A DNA stretch of 64,000 bases from Candidatus Poribacteria bacterium (GTDB lineage: Bacteria > Poribacteria > WGA-4E > WGA-3G): contig JAJEIP010000007.1 of assembly GCA_022827885.1 (NCBI GenBank), positions 1-64,000 of the forward strand, in the 5' to 3' direction. The notes beneath the pieces are model-generated. The model searched no databases. It was not told where the DNA came from and saw only the letters and a program-made list of their open reading frames with translations. This document shows positions 42,127-50,860 of the stretch, in pieces (position 1 is the first letter of the stretch; each line of letters begins with the position of its first letter). A program made the position numbers and the translations under genes.

Positions 42127-42157
42127 TGTACTGCCATCGGAAATTCGGGCCACTCTC
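42127..42157 (+). repeat. Solo IS tip
   Basis: TGTACTGCCATCGGAAATTC then GGGCCACTCTC, the right-end sequence of the local IS3-like family, with no partner end recognisable in the next 5 kb. It lies between the three-gene operon and the restriction gene. Confidence 0.6.
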
Positions 42158-42205
42158 GGTTAATTAAACCATATTTTTAGCGATCTTGCAAAGAAAACAG
42201 TGAAC

Positions 42206-45200
42206 TTATCCGATCTCCGTAACCACCTCAGATGGCAATCCTTCAATAATCCGTGCAGATTCCACACTCACATAAACAATCCGCTCAATGGCTGTGATGA
42301 GATCGCGAGAGTTCTCGAACCAACCGTTGGGGTCGTTGATGATGCCGCTGTCTTTGTCTTGTGTGATTTTGTAGCGGTCGATGAACCATTCTAACGGGGT
42401 TCTGCCGTTGACGACATACTGATGTGCTTTTTCTGGAATGCCGGATAAGCGGATATGTTCGTTGAGGATGAGGGTTGTTTTGGCTTTTTTATCGGTGTAT
42501 CGCATGGCGCGTTTGCTGAGTTGGAAGTGTTTCGGTTGGGGTTCGCTTTGGTGGGAGAAGATGAGTTCCAAAGGGTATTGTTCGCAGGTCTCGTAATTGA
42601 GGTGGAGGGAGGCGAGCATTTCGCCGGCTTGGGCGAAGGCGTGAAAGTCGGGTGCGAAGGGGATGCGGGGTATCATCTTGGATAAGTCGTTTGCGAATTC
42701 TTCTCGATAACTGGGGGCGTGCAGGATACCGTAAACGTAGTCGAAGATGTCGTCTTTCGTGATGGTGTCGTCGCGATAGTGGTCTTGGAAGGCGCGGAGT
42801 GCTGTATCTGAAATGTTGTCTATGCGACCCGGTGTTTCGTCAATACCCTGAAATGTATTCGTTGTGTCTGATGTATCGGTAGGTTTCGGATATTGGTAGC
42901 GCGGGAAACACTGTGAGGCTGCATTGAAACCCATATCTGGCATCGTATCTGTTACAAGGGTAGAAAATGGCTTTTTGCTCCCGATGCCCGGGGCACATAT
43001 CACACGGTTTTCGCTTGAACTGTTTGGAAAAATTCGATCCATCTGATGCTTTCTCTGTATAAAGATGTAATTAGCATAGCAATTTGTAGCGATGAAGGGC
43101 CGGTACATAACCTTCCGGATATAGTTATCGTCGAATTTAGTCGTTTTTCTCCGTCTGAGGCTGTCCATAAGCTCTCCTACCCACGTAACATTTTCAGTGT
43201 GGCGGCGTGCTACTTCATTTACTGCAAGGCCAGGGTTTTCCCTAAATTCAGAAAGAGCGTCAAGATAGTCCTGTGTCATTCGTCTCGCGTTCTCGGCACA
43301 GGCACTGTAAGCGAAATTGTAGATATATGCATCTCTGTTTGTTTTTACTCCTTGGGAATATAACCCAAATATTGCATTATCTGCTTTGCCTGCCTTCGCT
43401 TCTTTTGTACCGAGTGGATAGAACTGTTGAAAGGCTTCGCTGCGTTGTCCGATCCAATCATGGTACTTATTGGGTGTGATTGTTTGCCAGTCACTGAATC
43501 CTTTTATAGATTTCGCCTCGGTGAGTGCATCCAATTTTTCCTCGCGTGTGAGATAATCCCCAATGTCGCGGTATTGAATTTTACACTCTTCGTGTGGGGC
43601 GTTCGGGTTCTTGACGAAAATTGTAATAGCGACGGGTGCCCGTGAACCGCTCCCAAACACCTTTCCGCCTTCACGACGCGATATTTCACCTTGTGTTCGC
43701 TGATTCCCGCGTAGGTTTAGCACGTGAATTGAACTGAACTCCTCTGCTAAGCAGGCGCGGACCCCTGCATCAACGTTCCCATCAAGCCACGATCCATTGG
43801 TGACGAACGCAACAATCCCTTGTTCATCAATCCTGTCGGATGCCCAGCGGATTGCCATTTTATACGTATCATAGAGACTCCTTTTATTCGTTGTTGTTGT
43901 ATACACAAAATAGGTCTCTCCGATGCGTTCTTCAAGTTCAGAATACTCCACATTGGGGTTGTCATCTGTTCCTTTCCTCTGTCCTGCGGACCATGGCGGA
44001 TTGCCGATAATAACCTGGATGGGGAGTTCTTGTTGCCGCTCGGCGCGCTCATTGTTGTCGAGGAGCCACTCTTTGGGGAAAAGCGATCTTTTCTTGTTCA
44101 GGTTGAAGGTATCCGTCAAGACGATGCCGTTGAAGGGTTCATAACCGCTGTCCTCTCCGCGTCGCCCACGGAAAGCCTCCTCAATGTTAACGGCGGCGAT
44201 GTAGTAGGCGAGGAGAACGATCTCGTTGGCGTGGAGTTCGGCGCGGTATTTACGGGCAAGATCATCGGGACGGATAAGATCGGATTGGAGTAGGCGCGCC
44301 AGAAATATGCCAGCACCCGTGAACGGATCCAAGATATGCACGCCTTCGTCGCTGAGACTGCGTCCGAACTCGTCCTGTAGCACTTCATTGGCACTCTGTA
44401 AGATGAAGTCCACGACCTCCACGGGTGTATAGACGATACCGAGACGTTCGGCATCCTTTTTCAAGGCAGCGGCGAAGAATTTCTCGTAGAGTTCCAGCAG
44501 CACGCGTTGTCGCCCTTCGCTGTTGTCTATGCCGCGGGCACGCATCCGAACGCTCTCGTAGAATTTCTCTAAATCTCGCGTCTCGTCCTCAAGCCCGAAT
44601 TCCGCAAAATCGTTGCGGAGTTTGTCGAGCGCGATGGCGACAGGGTTGCCAGAGGCAAAGTCGTAATTCTCAAAGAGTGCCTCAAAGACCGGACGGGTCA
44701 AGATGTGCTGTGCCATCATATCAATGGCGTTGCTCCGAGTAATAGCGTCGTTTATAGAACTTTTCAGTTCCTCGTGGAAATCGCCGAACCATTCGCGAAG
44801 GGCATCGTTTTCGGGGGTATCCAATAGGCTTTCAATCCGCCCGACGATCCGTAAGAAAATATCAGCGACATCCTTTGCCCAGCTTTCCCAATACTTTCTG
44901 TCGCCGCACCGTTCTACGATCTTCGCGAATATCGCATCGGGTGGAAGATCCACGGGTAGAAAGAGTTGTTGGTCTCCCAAACCTGAGGATGCGCCGTTAC
45001 CATCGCTGTCAAACCCATCTCCGCTGAAGATAATCCGATCGGGTGCTGTGGTGTTGAGGTCGATTCTGTTGATTTCGGCGTTGAGTCTGTCGTCGTGTGA
45101 ACGGAGGGCGCGGAGGACATTCCAGACTGCAGCGAATCGTTCATTGTTGTTGAGGATGTCGGCAGGATCCTCACCGGCAGGGATCGCAACGGGCAGCACG

Positions 45201-47017
45201 ATGTAACCGTAGGTCTTGCCGGGTGCTTTGCGCATGACGCGTCCGACTGCTTGAACGATGTCAACGTGCGAGTTCTTTGGACTCATAAAAAGCACGGCAT
45301 CGAGCGCGGGAACATCAATACCCTCAGAGAGGCATCGGGCATTAGAGAGGATACGACAGGTGTCTTTGGCATCGCCTTTCAACCATTCGATTCGGTTTTT
45401 CCGCTTGAGTGCGTTGTCCTTTCCGTCGATATGTTCGGTTTCGATGCTGAAGTCCTGCGGACGTTGGTCTTCAGGCATCCGTTCCATGGCACTTTCAATC
45501 ACCCCGTCCCAATGGTTCACAAGGCTCTTTGAGTTCGCGATGGTGTTCGTGAAGGCGATGGCGCGGGTTAAGGGTTTAATCTCTGGGTCGTCCGCGGACC
45601 TTCTTTCTGGGTTCTGGAGGGCACGCCAGCAGCCGACTATTTTTGTGGCATCGTTGATGTTGATCTCTTTTCCACCAGCAATGCGATAGGTTTGCAGTGC
45701 TGCGTCTGCATCTTGCTCGGACATCGCAAGCACGACGACCTTGTAATCGGAGAGGAGGTCCTGCTCGACGGCTCTGGAGAACGGGAGGCGGTGGAATTCG
45801 GGTCCGTATGTCTCTGGATCGTCCATAGAGTAGACTTCTCTATCATGGCGCGCCGCTTTTACTTTCGCGCCTTCGGTGTAAAGTCGGGAGGTGGCTGTCA
45901 TATAAAGCCGTTTGTTGGCGCGGATCCGATCGGCATTGTGGACGAGAACGAACGGCGATGTTGTGTCGTCGGGATGTTCAACGCCGGTGGTTCTGTGTGC
46001 TTCATCGCAGAGAACCATATCAAAGGGTGGCGCGCCGGCATCCTGTGCGGCTTCGACGATAGGGAGTGAGTGGTAGGTGCTGAAAACGACCTTCATAGTG
46101 CCTTCGTCGGTCTTCTGAAGTGCTTCAGAGATCGCAGTGGGATTCGTAGTGACGGGAATTTCGAGTTCCAGAATGGAGGCATCTTCAGAGGTTTTTCCAG
46201 CACGTGTGTCGGAGCAGATACCGATGTAGGAATGTGGAACGCTTTGCTGTTCTGCCCATTCTCGCATCGCTTGTGAAAAGAGTCCAATAGAAGGCACGAG
46301 GTATAGCACCCTACCCCCGACCCCTGCGACTTCTTCGGCGATGCGGAGTGCGGTGAAAGTCTTGCCTGTGCCGCACGCCATGATGAGTTTGCCGCGGTCA
46401 ACATCTCTGAAGCCGTTGGTAACGTCGTCAAATGCTTCTCGTTGATGCTCTCTTAGGCTGAATGTCTCTTGTTGATAGTCGAGTTGCTCGGCTTGTTCAG
46501 TGCTAAGATCGGGCCATTTCACGGGTCGGCTGGCGAGATCGGCGGCACTGATGCGTTGGCACGGGGGTTGCAATCCGTCGAGGGTTCTCCGTAAATTGGC
46601 ACTCCAATCGCTGCCGGTATCCACGAACATTCGCGCAGTGAAGGGTTGGCGTGCTGAGGCTGAGATGAACGTGTCGAGATGTCCCTTTGCGATCCGTGTG
46701 TTTTCGGCATAGCATTTACACTGGATGGCGCAGTATCCGCCATCGCGTTCCTGTGCGACGAGGTCGATCCCTATGTCAACACCGTCGAATTCGGGGCGGA
46801 GGTCTGCCCATTCCGACCAGAGATAGACTTCGGAAAATCGCTTTTGGTAGAAGGGATCTTCAAGGAGGTATGATCTGATCAACCGTTCAAAGAGTCTGCC
46901 TTTTCCGTATTGGGTGTTGGCGTTTTCGCGGATGTAATTGAGTGCTGTGTAGAATCCGTTATGTGTTTCTTCGCTTTCGGTTCCAAGGGTGAGATAGGTT
47001 TGTGTTTCTTCTGTCAT
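42206..47017 (-). CDS. Type ISP restriction-modification enzyme (single chain)
   Basis: 1603 residues containing every function of a restriction system. An Mrr-like nuclease comes first (D85 in IGIDLVAQ and the Q-C-K strand at 99-101). An SF2 helicase/translocase follows (Walker A ACGTGKT at 214-220, DEAH at 338-341). The N6-adenine methyltransferase is near 890-1060 (ILDPFTGAGIFLARLL for the cofactor and IGNPPWSAG as catalytic motif IV). The C-terminal 500 residues are the target-recognition region. LlaBIII-type enzymes methylate one strand of their site and cut DNA when two translocating copies collide. Start moved to MTEETQTYLT after AAGGAAA. No frameshift or missing motif seen. Confidence 0.9.
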   Translation of the reverse strand: MTEETQTYLTLGTESEETHNGFYTALNYIRENANTQYGKGRLFERLIRSYLLEDPFYQKRFSEVYLWSEWADLRPEFDGVDIGIDLVAQERDGGYCAIQCKCYAENTRIAKGHLDTFISASARQPFTARMFVDTGSDWSANLRRTLDGLQPPCQRISAADLASRPVKWPDLSTEQAEQLDYQQETFSLREHQREAFDDVTNGFRDVDRGKLIMACGTGKTFTALRIAEEVAGVGGRVLYLVPSIGLFSQAMREWAEQQSVPHSYIGICSDTRAGKTSEDASILELEIPVTTNPTAISEALQKTDEGTMKVVFSTYHSLPIVEAAQDAGAPPFDMVLCDEAHRTTGVEHPDDTTSPFVLVHNADRIRANKRLYMTATSRLYTEGAKVKAARHDREVYSMDDPETYGPEFHRLPFSRAVEQDLLSDYKVVVLAMSEQDADAALQTYRIAGGKEININDATKIVGCWRALQNPERRSADDPEIKPLTRAIAFTNTIANSKSLVNHWDGVIESAMERMPEDQRPQDFSIETEHIDGKDNALKRKNRIEWLKGDAKDTCRILSNARCLSEGIDVPALDAVLFMSPKNSHVDIVQAVGRVMRKAPGKTYGYIVLPVAIPAGEDPADILNNNERFAAVWNVLRALRSHDDRLNAEINRIDLNTTAPDRIIFSGDGFDSDGNGASSGLGDQQLFLPVDLPPDAIFAKIVERCGDRKYWESWAKDVADIFLRIVGRIESLLDTPENDALREWFGDFHEELKSSINDAITRSNAIDMMAQHILTRPVFEALFENYDFASGNPVAIALDKLRNDFAEFGLEDETRDLEKFYESVRMRARGIDNSEGRQRVLLELYEKFFAAALKKDAERLGIVYTPVEVVDFILQSANEVLQDEFGRSLSDEGVHILDPFTGAGIFLARLLQSDLIRPDDLARKYRAELHANEIVLLAYYIAAVNIEEAFRGRRGEDSGYEPFNGIVLTDTFNLNKKRSLFPKEWLLDNNERAERQQELPIQVIIGNPPWSAGQRKGTDDNPNVEYSELEERIGETYFVYTTTTNKRSLYDTYKMAIRWASDRIDEQGIVAFVTNGSWLDGNVDAGVRACLAEEFSSIHVLNLRGNQRTQGEISRREGGKVFGSGSRAPVAITIFVKNPNAPHEECKIQYRDIGDYLTREEKLDALTEAKSIKGFSDWQTITPNKYHDWIGQRSEAFQQFYPLGTKEAKAGKADNAIFGLYSQGVKTNRDAYIYNFAYSACAENARRMTQDYLDALSEFRENPGLAVNEVARRHTENVTWVGELMDSLRRRKTTKFDDNYIRKVMYRPFIATNCYANYIFIQRKHQMDRIFPNSSSENRVICAPGIGSKKPFSTLVTDTMPDMGFNAASQCFPRYQYPKPTDTSDTTNTFQGIDETPGRIDNISDTALRAFQDHYRDDTITKDDIFDYVYGILHAPSYREEFANDLSKMIPRIPFAPDFHAFAQAGEMLASLHLNYETCEQYPLELIFSHQSEPQPKHFQLSKRAMRYTDKKAKTTLILNEHIRLSGIPEKAHQYVVNGRTPLEWFIDRYKITQDKDSGIINDPNGWFENSRDLITAIERIVYVSVESARIIEGLPSEVVTEIG

Positions 47018-47213
47018 ATCGGTTTCCTTACTAAAATGGAGCAGTAGACGCGGGGTTTGTTGAACTTTAGGATGGCTGTCTACTTGATGGACTATGGTAT
47101 CTGACAGTGCGGAAAAAGTCAAGTTTTTTGTTTTTCAACCCATCTATGGTAGATTTTAGAATTACTTAGACATTCAGAATCGGTGTCCCTTCCCAGTAAC
47201 GGGTGGGAACCCT

Positions 47214-47426
47214 GGTTAGAAACCGCACCTACCGGGCCGGGGTAAATGTCTATTTATTTTTCGGATTTACCATAAAACAAATCCTTGCATTAATCCGCAA
47301 CCTATGATATGATACTCACATCCGGTATTATAACTCAAGTTGCTTCCTATTATAGACATAGCACTCCGCTGGAGTGCGATCGCGTAAATGTGCCATTTTC
47401 TATAGACATACCACCCCTCTGGGGTG
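47214..47426. repeat. Cluster of palindromic repeats upstream of the xylulokinase gene
   Basis: GGTTAGAAACCGCACCTACC at 47214-47233 is a copy of the repeat at 614-633. GCACTCC-gct-GGAGTGC at 47361-47377 and CACCCC-tct-GGGGTG at 47412-47426 are two different hairpins, each preceded by the same ten bases TATAGACATA exactly 50 bases apart. The two latter hairpins lie downstream of the promoter at 47285-47313, so they are in the mRNA leader. No gene occupies 47018-47509. Confidence 0.55.
47285..47313 (+). promoter_or_regulatory. Promoter of the xylulokinase-like gene
   Basis: TTGCAT at 47285-47290, a 17-base spacer and TATGAT at 47308-47313. The leader would be about 190 bases and contain two hairpins. 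Confidence 0.5.
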
Positions 47427-47509
47427 TGGAGAGAGACAAAAAACCTTTCTGGCAAGTACAAAATCTGTTAGTGGCAACTTGGGTTATTATAAAGAAAAGG
47501 AAGAAAGCA

Positions 47510-49015
47510 ATGAGTCTTTTGGGCATAGATGTTGGAACAACGGGGTGTAAGGTCATCGCCTTTCGCGAGGATGGGACGACGCTCGCACAGGCGTATGGCG
47601 AGTATCCGTTGATCCACCCGCAACCCGGCTGGTCGGAACTGGACGCGAACGTGGTCTGGGAAAATATATCCGCTGGTATCCAACAGGTTGCAGCACAAAC
47701 ACAATCCGATCCTATTGAGGCAATCAGTGTCGCTTCACAGGGTGAAGCGGTAACACCGGTGTCCGCCGATGGACAGATTCTGGCGAACGCCATCACCACT
47801 TTCGATGCTCGGACAACCGGCATCTGCGATAGATTGAAACAACAGATAACGCCTTTAGAGGTGATGGAAATCACTGGGATGCCGATGAGTGATATTCATA
47901 CTTTGGCGAAACTCATCTGGATACAGGCGCGTCAACCCGACCTCTATCGACAGGTATGGAAATTCCTCGGCTTTGAGGATTTCGTCTATTTCAAACTGGG
48001 TGTTTCGCCTGTGGTGGACTACTCCCTCGCTGCACGCACGATGGCATTCGATATTATCAACAAGGGTTGGTCAGAAAAAATGCTCGGTTTGGCAGATGTA
48101 GATGCGACACTCTTTCCAGACGCTGCGCCATCAGGCACACCGATCGGTGAGGTTAGCGCGAAGGTAGCGGATGAACTCGGTTTGCCGCAAGGCGTGGTAT
48201 GCGTTACGGGTGGACATGACCAACCGTGCGGTGCTTTAGGGGCAGGGATCATTCGGAGCGGCGAGGTGATGGACGCAACTGGCACTGTGGAATGTATCGC
48301 ACCCGCTTTCACGGAACCCGTCATCAACCAAGATATGATAGATGGAAATTTCGCCTGTTATCCGCACGTTGTCGATGGCTTGTATGTCACACTCGGGTTT
48401 GTATCCAGTGGTGGCGTTGTGCTTCGGTGGTTTAGAGACACACTCGCGCAAGCAGAGGTCGCACAAGCAGAAGCAGAGGGACGCGATGTTTACGATTTAC
48501 TGATGGAGGCACTCCCTGACGCGCCTGGGACCGCCATGGTGCTGCCACATTTTACCGGTTCAGGCACGCCGCATCTCGATCTCGAATCGAAGGGCGCGAT
48601 TGTTGGGTTGACGCTTTCGACGACGAAAGGCGAGCTTATCAAAGGGATTCTGGAGGGTATTAGTTACGAGATTAAACAGAATCTTGCGATGCTTCAAGAC
48701 GCTGGGGTTGTGATAAACGAAGTGCGTGCCATCGGTGGTGGTGCGAAATCTGAAAAATGGCTCCAACTCAAAGCGGATATGTTTGGGAAAAAGGTGATTG
48801 CCCTGGATATATCGGAAGGTGTCTGTCTCGGCACTGCTATCCTTTCCGGCACAGCCATAGGCAAGTATGATTCCGTTGAATCGGCGGTCGATGCGTTGGT
48901 CACGCCGCGCGATGTGTATTATCCACGCGACGAATACACGCAGCGTTACGATGAGAAGTTGAAAGCATACCAACAGATATATCCGGCACTACGCGCATTG
49001 AATTATGAATTGTAA
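47510..49015 (+). CDS. xylB: FGGY-family carbohydrate kinase, xylulokinase-like
   Basis: 501 residues. The N-terminal phosphate loop LLGIDVGTTGCKVIAF, the central GGHDQPCGALGAG and GTVECIAPAF, and the C-terminal ATP-binding RAIGGGAKSEKWLQLKADMF are the marks of FGGY kinases, and the overall pattern is closest to xylulokinases. Reaction: phosphorylation of a ketopentose by ATP. The start is the ATG after AAAAGGAAG; the open frame extends 67 codons upstream through the repeat-rich leader. Followed by a ROK kinase and a SIS isomerase on the same strand, which suggests a sugar-use cluster. Confidence 0.82.
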   Translation: MSLLGIDVGTTGCKVIAFREDGTTLAQAYGEYPLIHPQPGWSELDANVVWENISAGIQQVAAQTQSDPIEAISVASQGEAVTPVSADGQILANAITTFDARTTGICDRLKQQITPLEVMEITGMPMSDIHTLAKLIWIQARQPDLYRQVWKFLGFEDFVYFKLGVSPVVDYSLAARTMAFDIINKGWSEKMLGLADVDATLFPDAAPSGTPIGEVSAKVADELGLPQGVVCVTGGHDQPCGALGAGIIRSGEVMDATGTVECIAPAFTEPVINQDMIDGNFACYPHVVDGLYVTLGFVSSGGVVLRWFRDTLAQAEVAQAEAEGRDVYDLLMEALPDAPGTAMVLPHFTGSGTPHLDLESKGAIVGLTLSTTKGELIKGILEGISYEIKQNLAMLQDAGVVINEVRAIGGGAKSEKWLQLKADMFGKKVIALDISEGVCLGTAILSGTAIGKYDSVESAVDALVTPRDVYYPRDEYTQRYDEKLKAYQQIYPALRALNYEL

Positions 49016-49048
49016 TGTAGGTGTTAATGGTCTGACAATTTACGGAAC

Positions 49049-49111
49049 GTGCTATAAATAGCACTACTACAAGCAGTGCCCCTCGTTTGTAGTCGGGTGA
49101 TTTATCGCCCG
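49049..49111. repeat. Two hairpin repeats with ACTAC tails
   Basis: GTGCTAT-aa-ATAGCAC followed by TACTACAAGC (49049-49074), and, on the minus strand, CGGGCGAT-aa-ATCACCCG followed by ACTACAAACG (49111-49084). The two are in opposite orientation. Same design as the repeat at 59155-59180. Confidence 0.6.
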
Positions 49112-49152
49112 TCAATGACGCGATTTATCTTTTCCTTCAGAGAGACAGGCGT

Positions 49153-50121
49153 ATGAACAATCACGTTGTCGGTATAGACATCGGTGGAACGAAACTCGCG
49201 ACGGTTGTCGCTGATAAGACCGGACATATCCTCGGTAAGGTCCGTAAACCGACGCATTCAGAAAAGGGGCCGGAATATGCGATCGGTTTGCTGTTTGACA
49301 TGGTGCGTGAGGTTGTCAGTCAAGTCGGCTTGGAACAGACCTCTATTTCAGCGATAGGTGTGAGTTGCGGGGGTCCGTTGGATACGAAGACTGGGATTGT
49401 CTATTCGCCTCCGAACTTACCCGGCTGGGACGCGCTCCCGCTGAAAGCACTGTTGGCATCCGAATTTCAAGTGCCGGTGATCATTGAGAACGACGCGAAT
49501 GCGAGTGCGCTCGCAGAGTTCAGGTTCGGGGGTGGACGCGGCTACAGTGCCCTCCTCTATATGACGATGAGCACAGGCATCGGGGGTGGTATTGTTATCG
49601 ACGGACAGGTCTACCACGGCGCCAATGACAGTGCCGGTGAGGTAGGGCATCAGATACTTCTGCCAAATGGACCCCGGTGTGGCTGTGGAAAACGGGGGTG
49701 TCTCGAGGCACTCTGCTCCGGTCCTGCTATCGCACGCCGCGCACAGGCTGCACTACAAAAGCAACGGAAAGATGGAAAGTCGCCAACGGTACTGTTAGCA
49801 CTTGCCGATGGACGGATTGAAGCTATCAAGTCAGAGCATGTCCTGGCGGCGGCGCGCACGGGTGACGCTTTAGCGTTGGAACTCGTTCAGGAAACGGCAT
49901 ATTACATGGGGTGGGGTATTGCAAATTTGGTCAATATCTTGAACCCCGACATCGTTTTACTCGGCACTATCGCAGTTGCTGCTGGCGATCTCTTGCTCGA
50001 CCCGATTCGGGAGACGGTTTCAAAGTTCGCGATGACCCGTCCCGCAGAAGCGGTTCATATCGCGCCTGCCCAATTAGGTAATGCCTTGGGGGACCTCGCT
50101 GCCGTCGCATTAGTCGTCTGA
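49153..50121 (+). CDS. ROK-family sugar kinase
   Basis: 322 residues. ATP-binding VGIDIGGTKLA, catalytic Asp in IIENDANASALAE, substrate loop TMSTGIGGGIVIDGQ, and the zinc-binding signature GHQ...CGCGKRGCLEALCSG identify a ROK kinase of the glucokinase or N-acetylmannosamine kinase type. It phosphorylates a hexose. No DNA-binding domain is present, so it is an enzyme and not a ROK repressor. The SIS isomerase gene starts 30 bases downstream. Confidence 0.9.
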   Translation: MNNHVVGIDIGGTKLATVVADKTGHILGKVRKPTHSEKGPEYAIGLLFDMVREVVSQVGLEQTSISAIGVSCGGPLDTKTGIVYSPPNLPGWDALPLKALLASEFQVPVIIENDANASALAEFRFGGGRGYSALLYMTMSTGIGGGIVIDGQVYHGANDSAGEVGHQILLPNGPRCGCGKRGCLEALCSGPAIARRAQAALQKQRKDGKSPTVLLALADGRIEAIKSEHVLAAARTGDALALELVQETAYYMGWGIANLVNILNPDIVLLGTIAVAAGDLLLDPIRETVSKFAMTRPAEAVHIAPAQLGNALGDLAAVALVV

Positions 50122-50151
50122 AAATCATAGAAAGGGAATTGAAAAACCAAA

Positions 50152-50715
50152 ATGGAGAGAATTCAAAGTTATATTTCGCATTTACAAGGTGTTTTAGAGC
50201 GACTCACAGTGGCAGATGTGCGGCGCTCTATAGATGTTATCATGGAGGCATATTACGCCGAAAAGCAGATTTTTGTGATTGGTAACGGTGGCAGTGCTTC
50301 CACGGCATCACATATCGCCTGTGACTTAGGAAAAGGCACGAGTGTCCCCGGCAAACCCCGTTTTCGTGTTATGAGTTTAACGGATAACGTCGCAACAATG
50401 ACGGCGTGGTCAAACGACGTATCTTACGAAGATGTTTTCGTCGAACAACTCAAAAATCTTGTGAATCCGGGTGATGTCGTTATCGGTATCAGTGCGAGCG
50501 GCAATTCAGAGAATGTGCTTCGGGCACTGCGACACGCCAAAGAGATTGGGTGTCAAACAATCGGGTGGAGTGGCTTCGGTGGCGGGGCATTGGCAACGAT
50601 TTGCGATGTGAACGTCATTGTAGACAGTGACCGCTACGGTCCCGTTGAGGATGTGCATTTAATCCTGAACCATGTCCTCCATTCATGGATTCAAGAAGAG
50701 TTCACATCGGATTGA
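50152..50715 (+). CDS. SIS-domain sugar-phosphate isomerase, GmhA-like
   Basis: 187 residues with one SIS domain: FVIGNGGSASTASHIACDLGKG (first substrate loop, starting at residue 41), TDNVATMTAWSND and VVIGISASGNSENVLRALR. The length and the order of motifs fit sedoheptulose-7-phosphate isomerases (GmhA), which start heptose synthesis for lipopolysaccharide, but other SIS isomerases look alike. Overlaps functionally with the preceding kinase gene as part of a sugar cluster. Confidence 0.8.
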   Translation: MERIQSYISHLQGVLERLTVADVRRSIDVIMEAYYAEKQIFVIGNGGSASTASHIACDLGKGTSVPGKPRFRVMSLTDNVATMTAWSNDVSYEDVFVEQLKNLVNPGDVVIGISASGNSENVLRALRHAKEIGCQTIGWSGFGGGALATICDVNVIVDSDRYGPVEDVHLILNHVLHSWIQEEFTSD

Positions 50716-50728
50716 ATTGCAAATCGTC

Positions 50729-50758
50729 TTGACGTTTACCGTCGTCTTCAGGTATAAT
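50729..50758 (+). promoter_or_regulatory. Promoter of the NfeD-flotillin operon
   Basis: TTGACG at 50729-50734, an 18-base spacer and TATAAT at 50753-50758, about 100 bases before the first start codon. Confidence 0.6.
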
Positions 50759-50860
50759 TGAATGAGGTGTCAATTGTCTAAATTATTATGCAAAAAGCAT
50801 TTTAGCGTCGCAAGATACAACATCAGTACCCAACAAAAGTCAAAATAGGGAGTGGTTTTC

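Noticed and set aside
44116-45264. Several 100-170 residue frames within the restriction gene, both strands
   Set aside because: They are frame shadows of the 1603-residue coding sequence.
42206-47017. Type I or type III restriction system
   Set aside because: Nuclease, translocase, methyltransferase and recognition parts are all in one chain with no separate S, M or Res genes, which fits type ISP.
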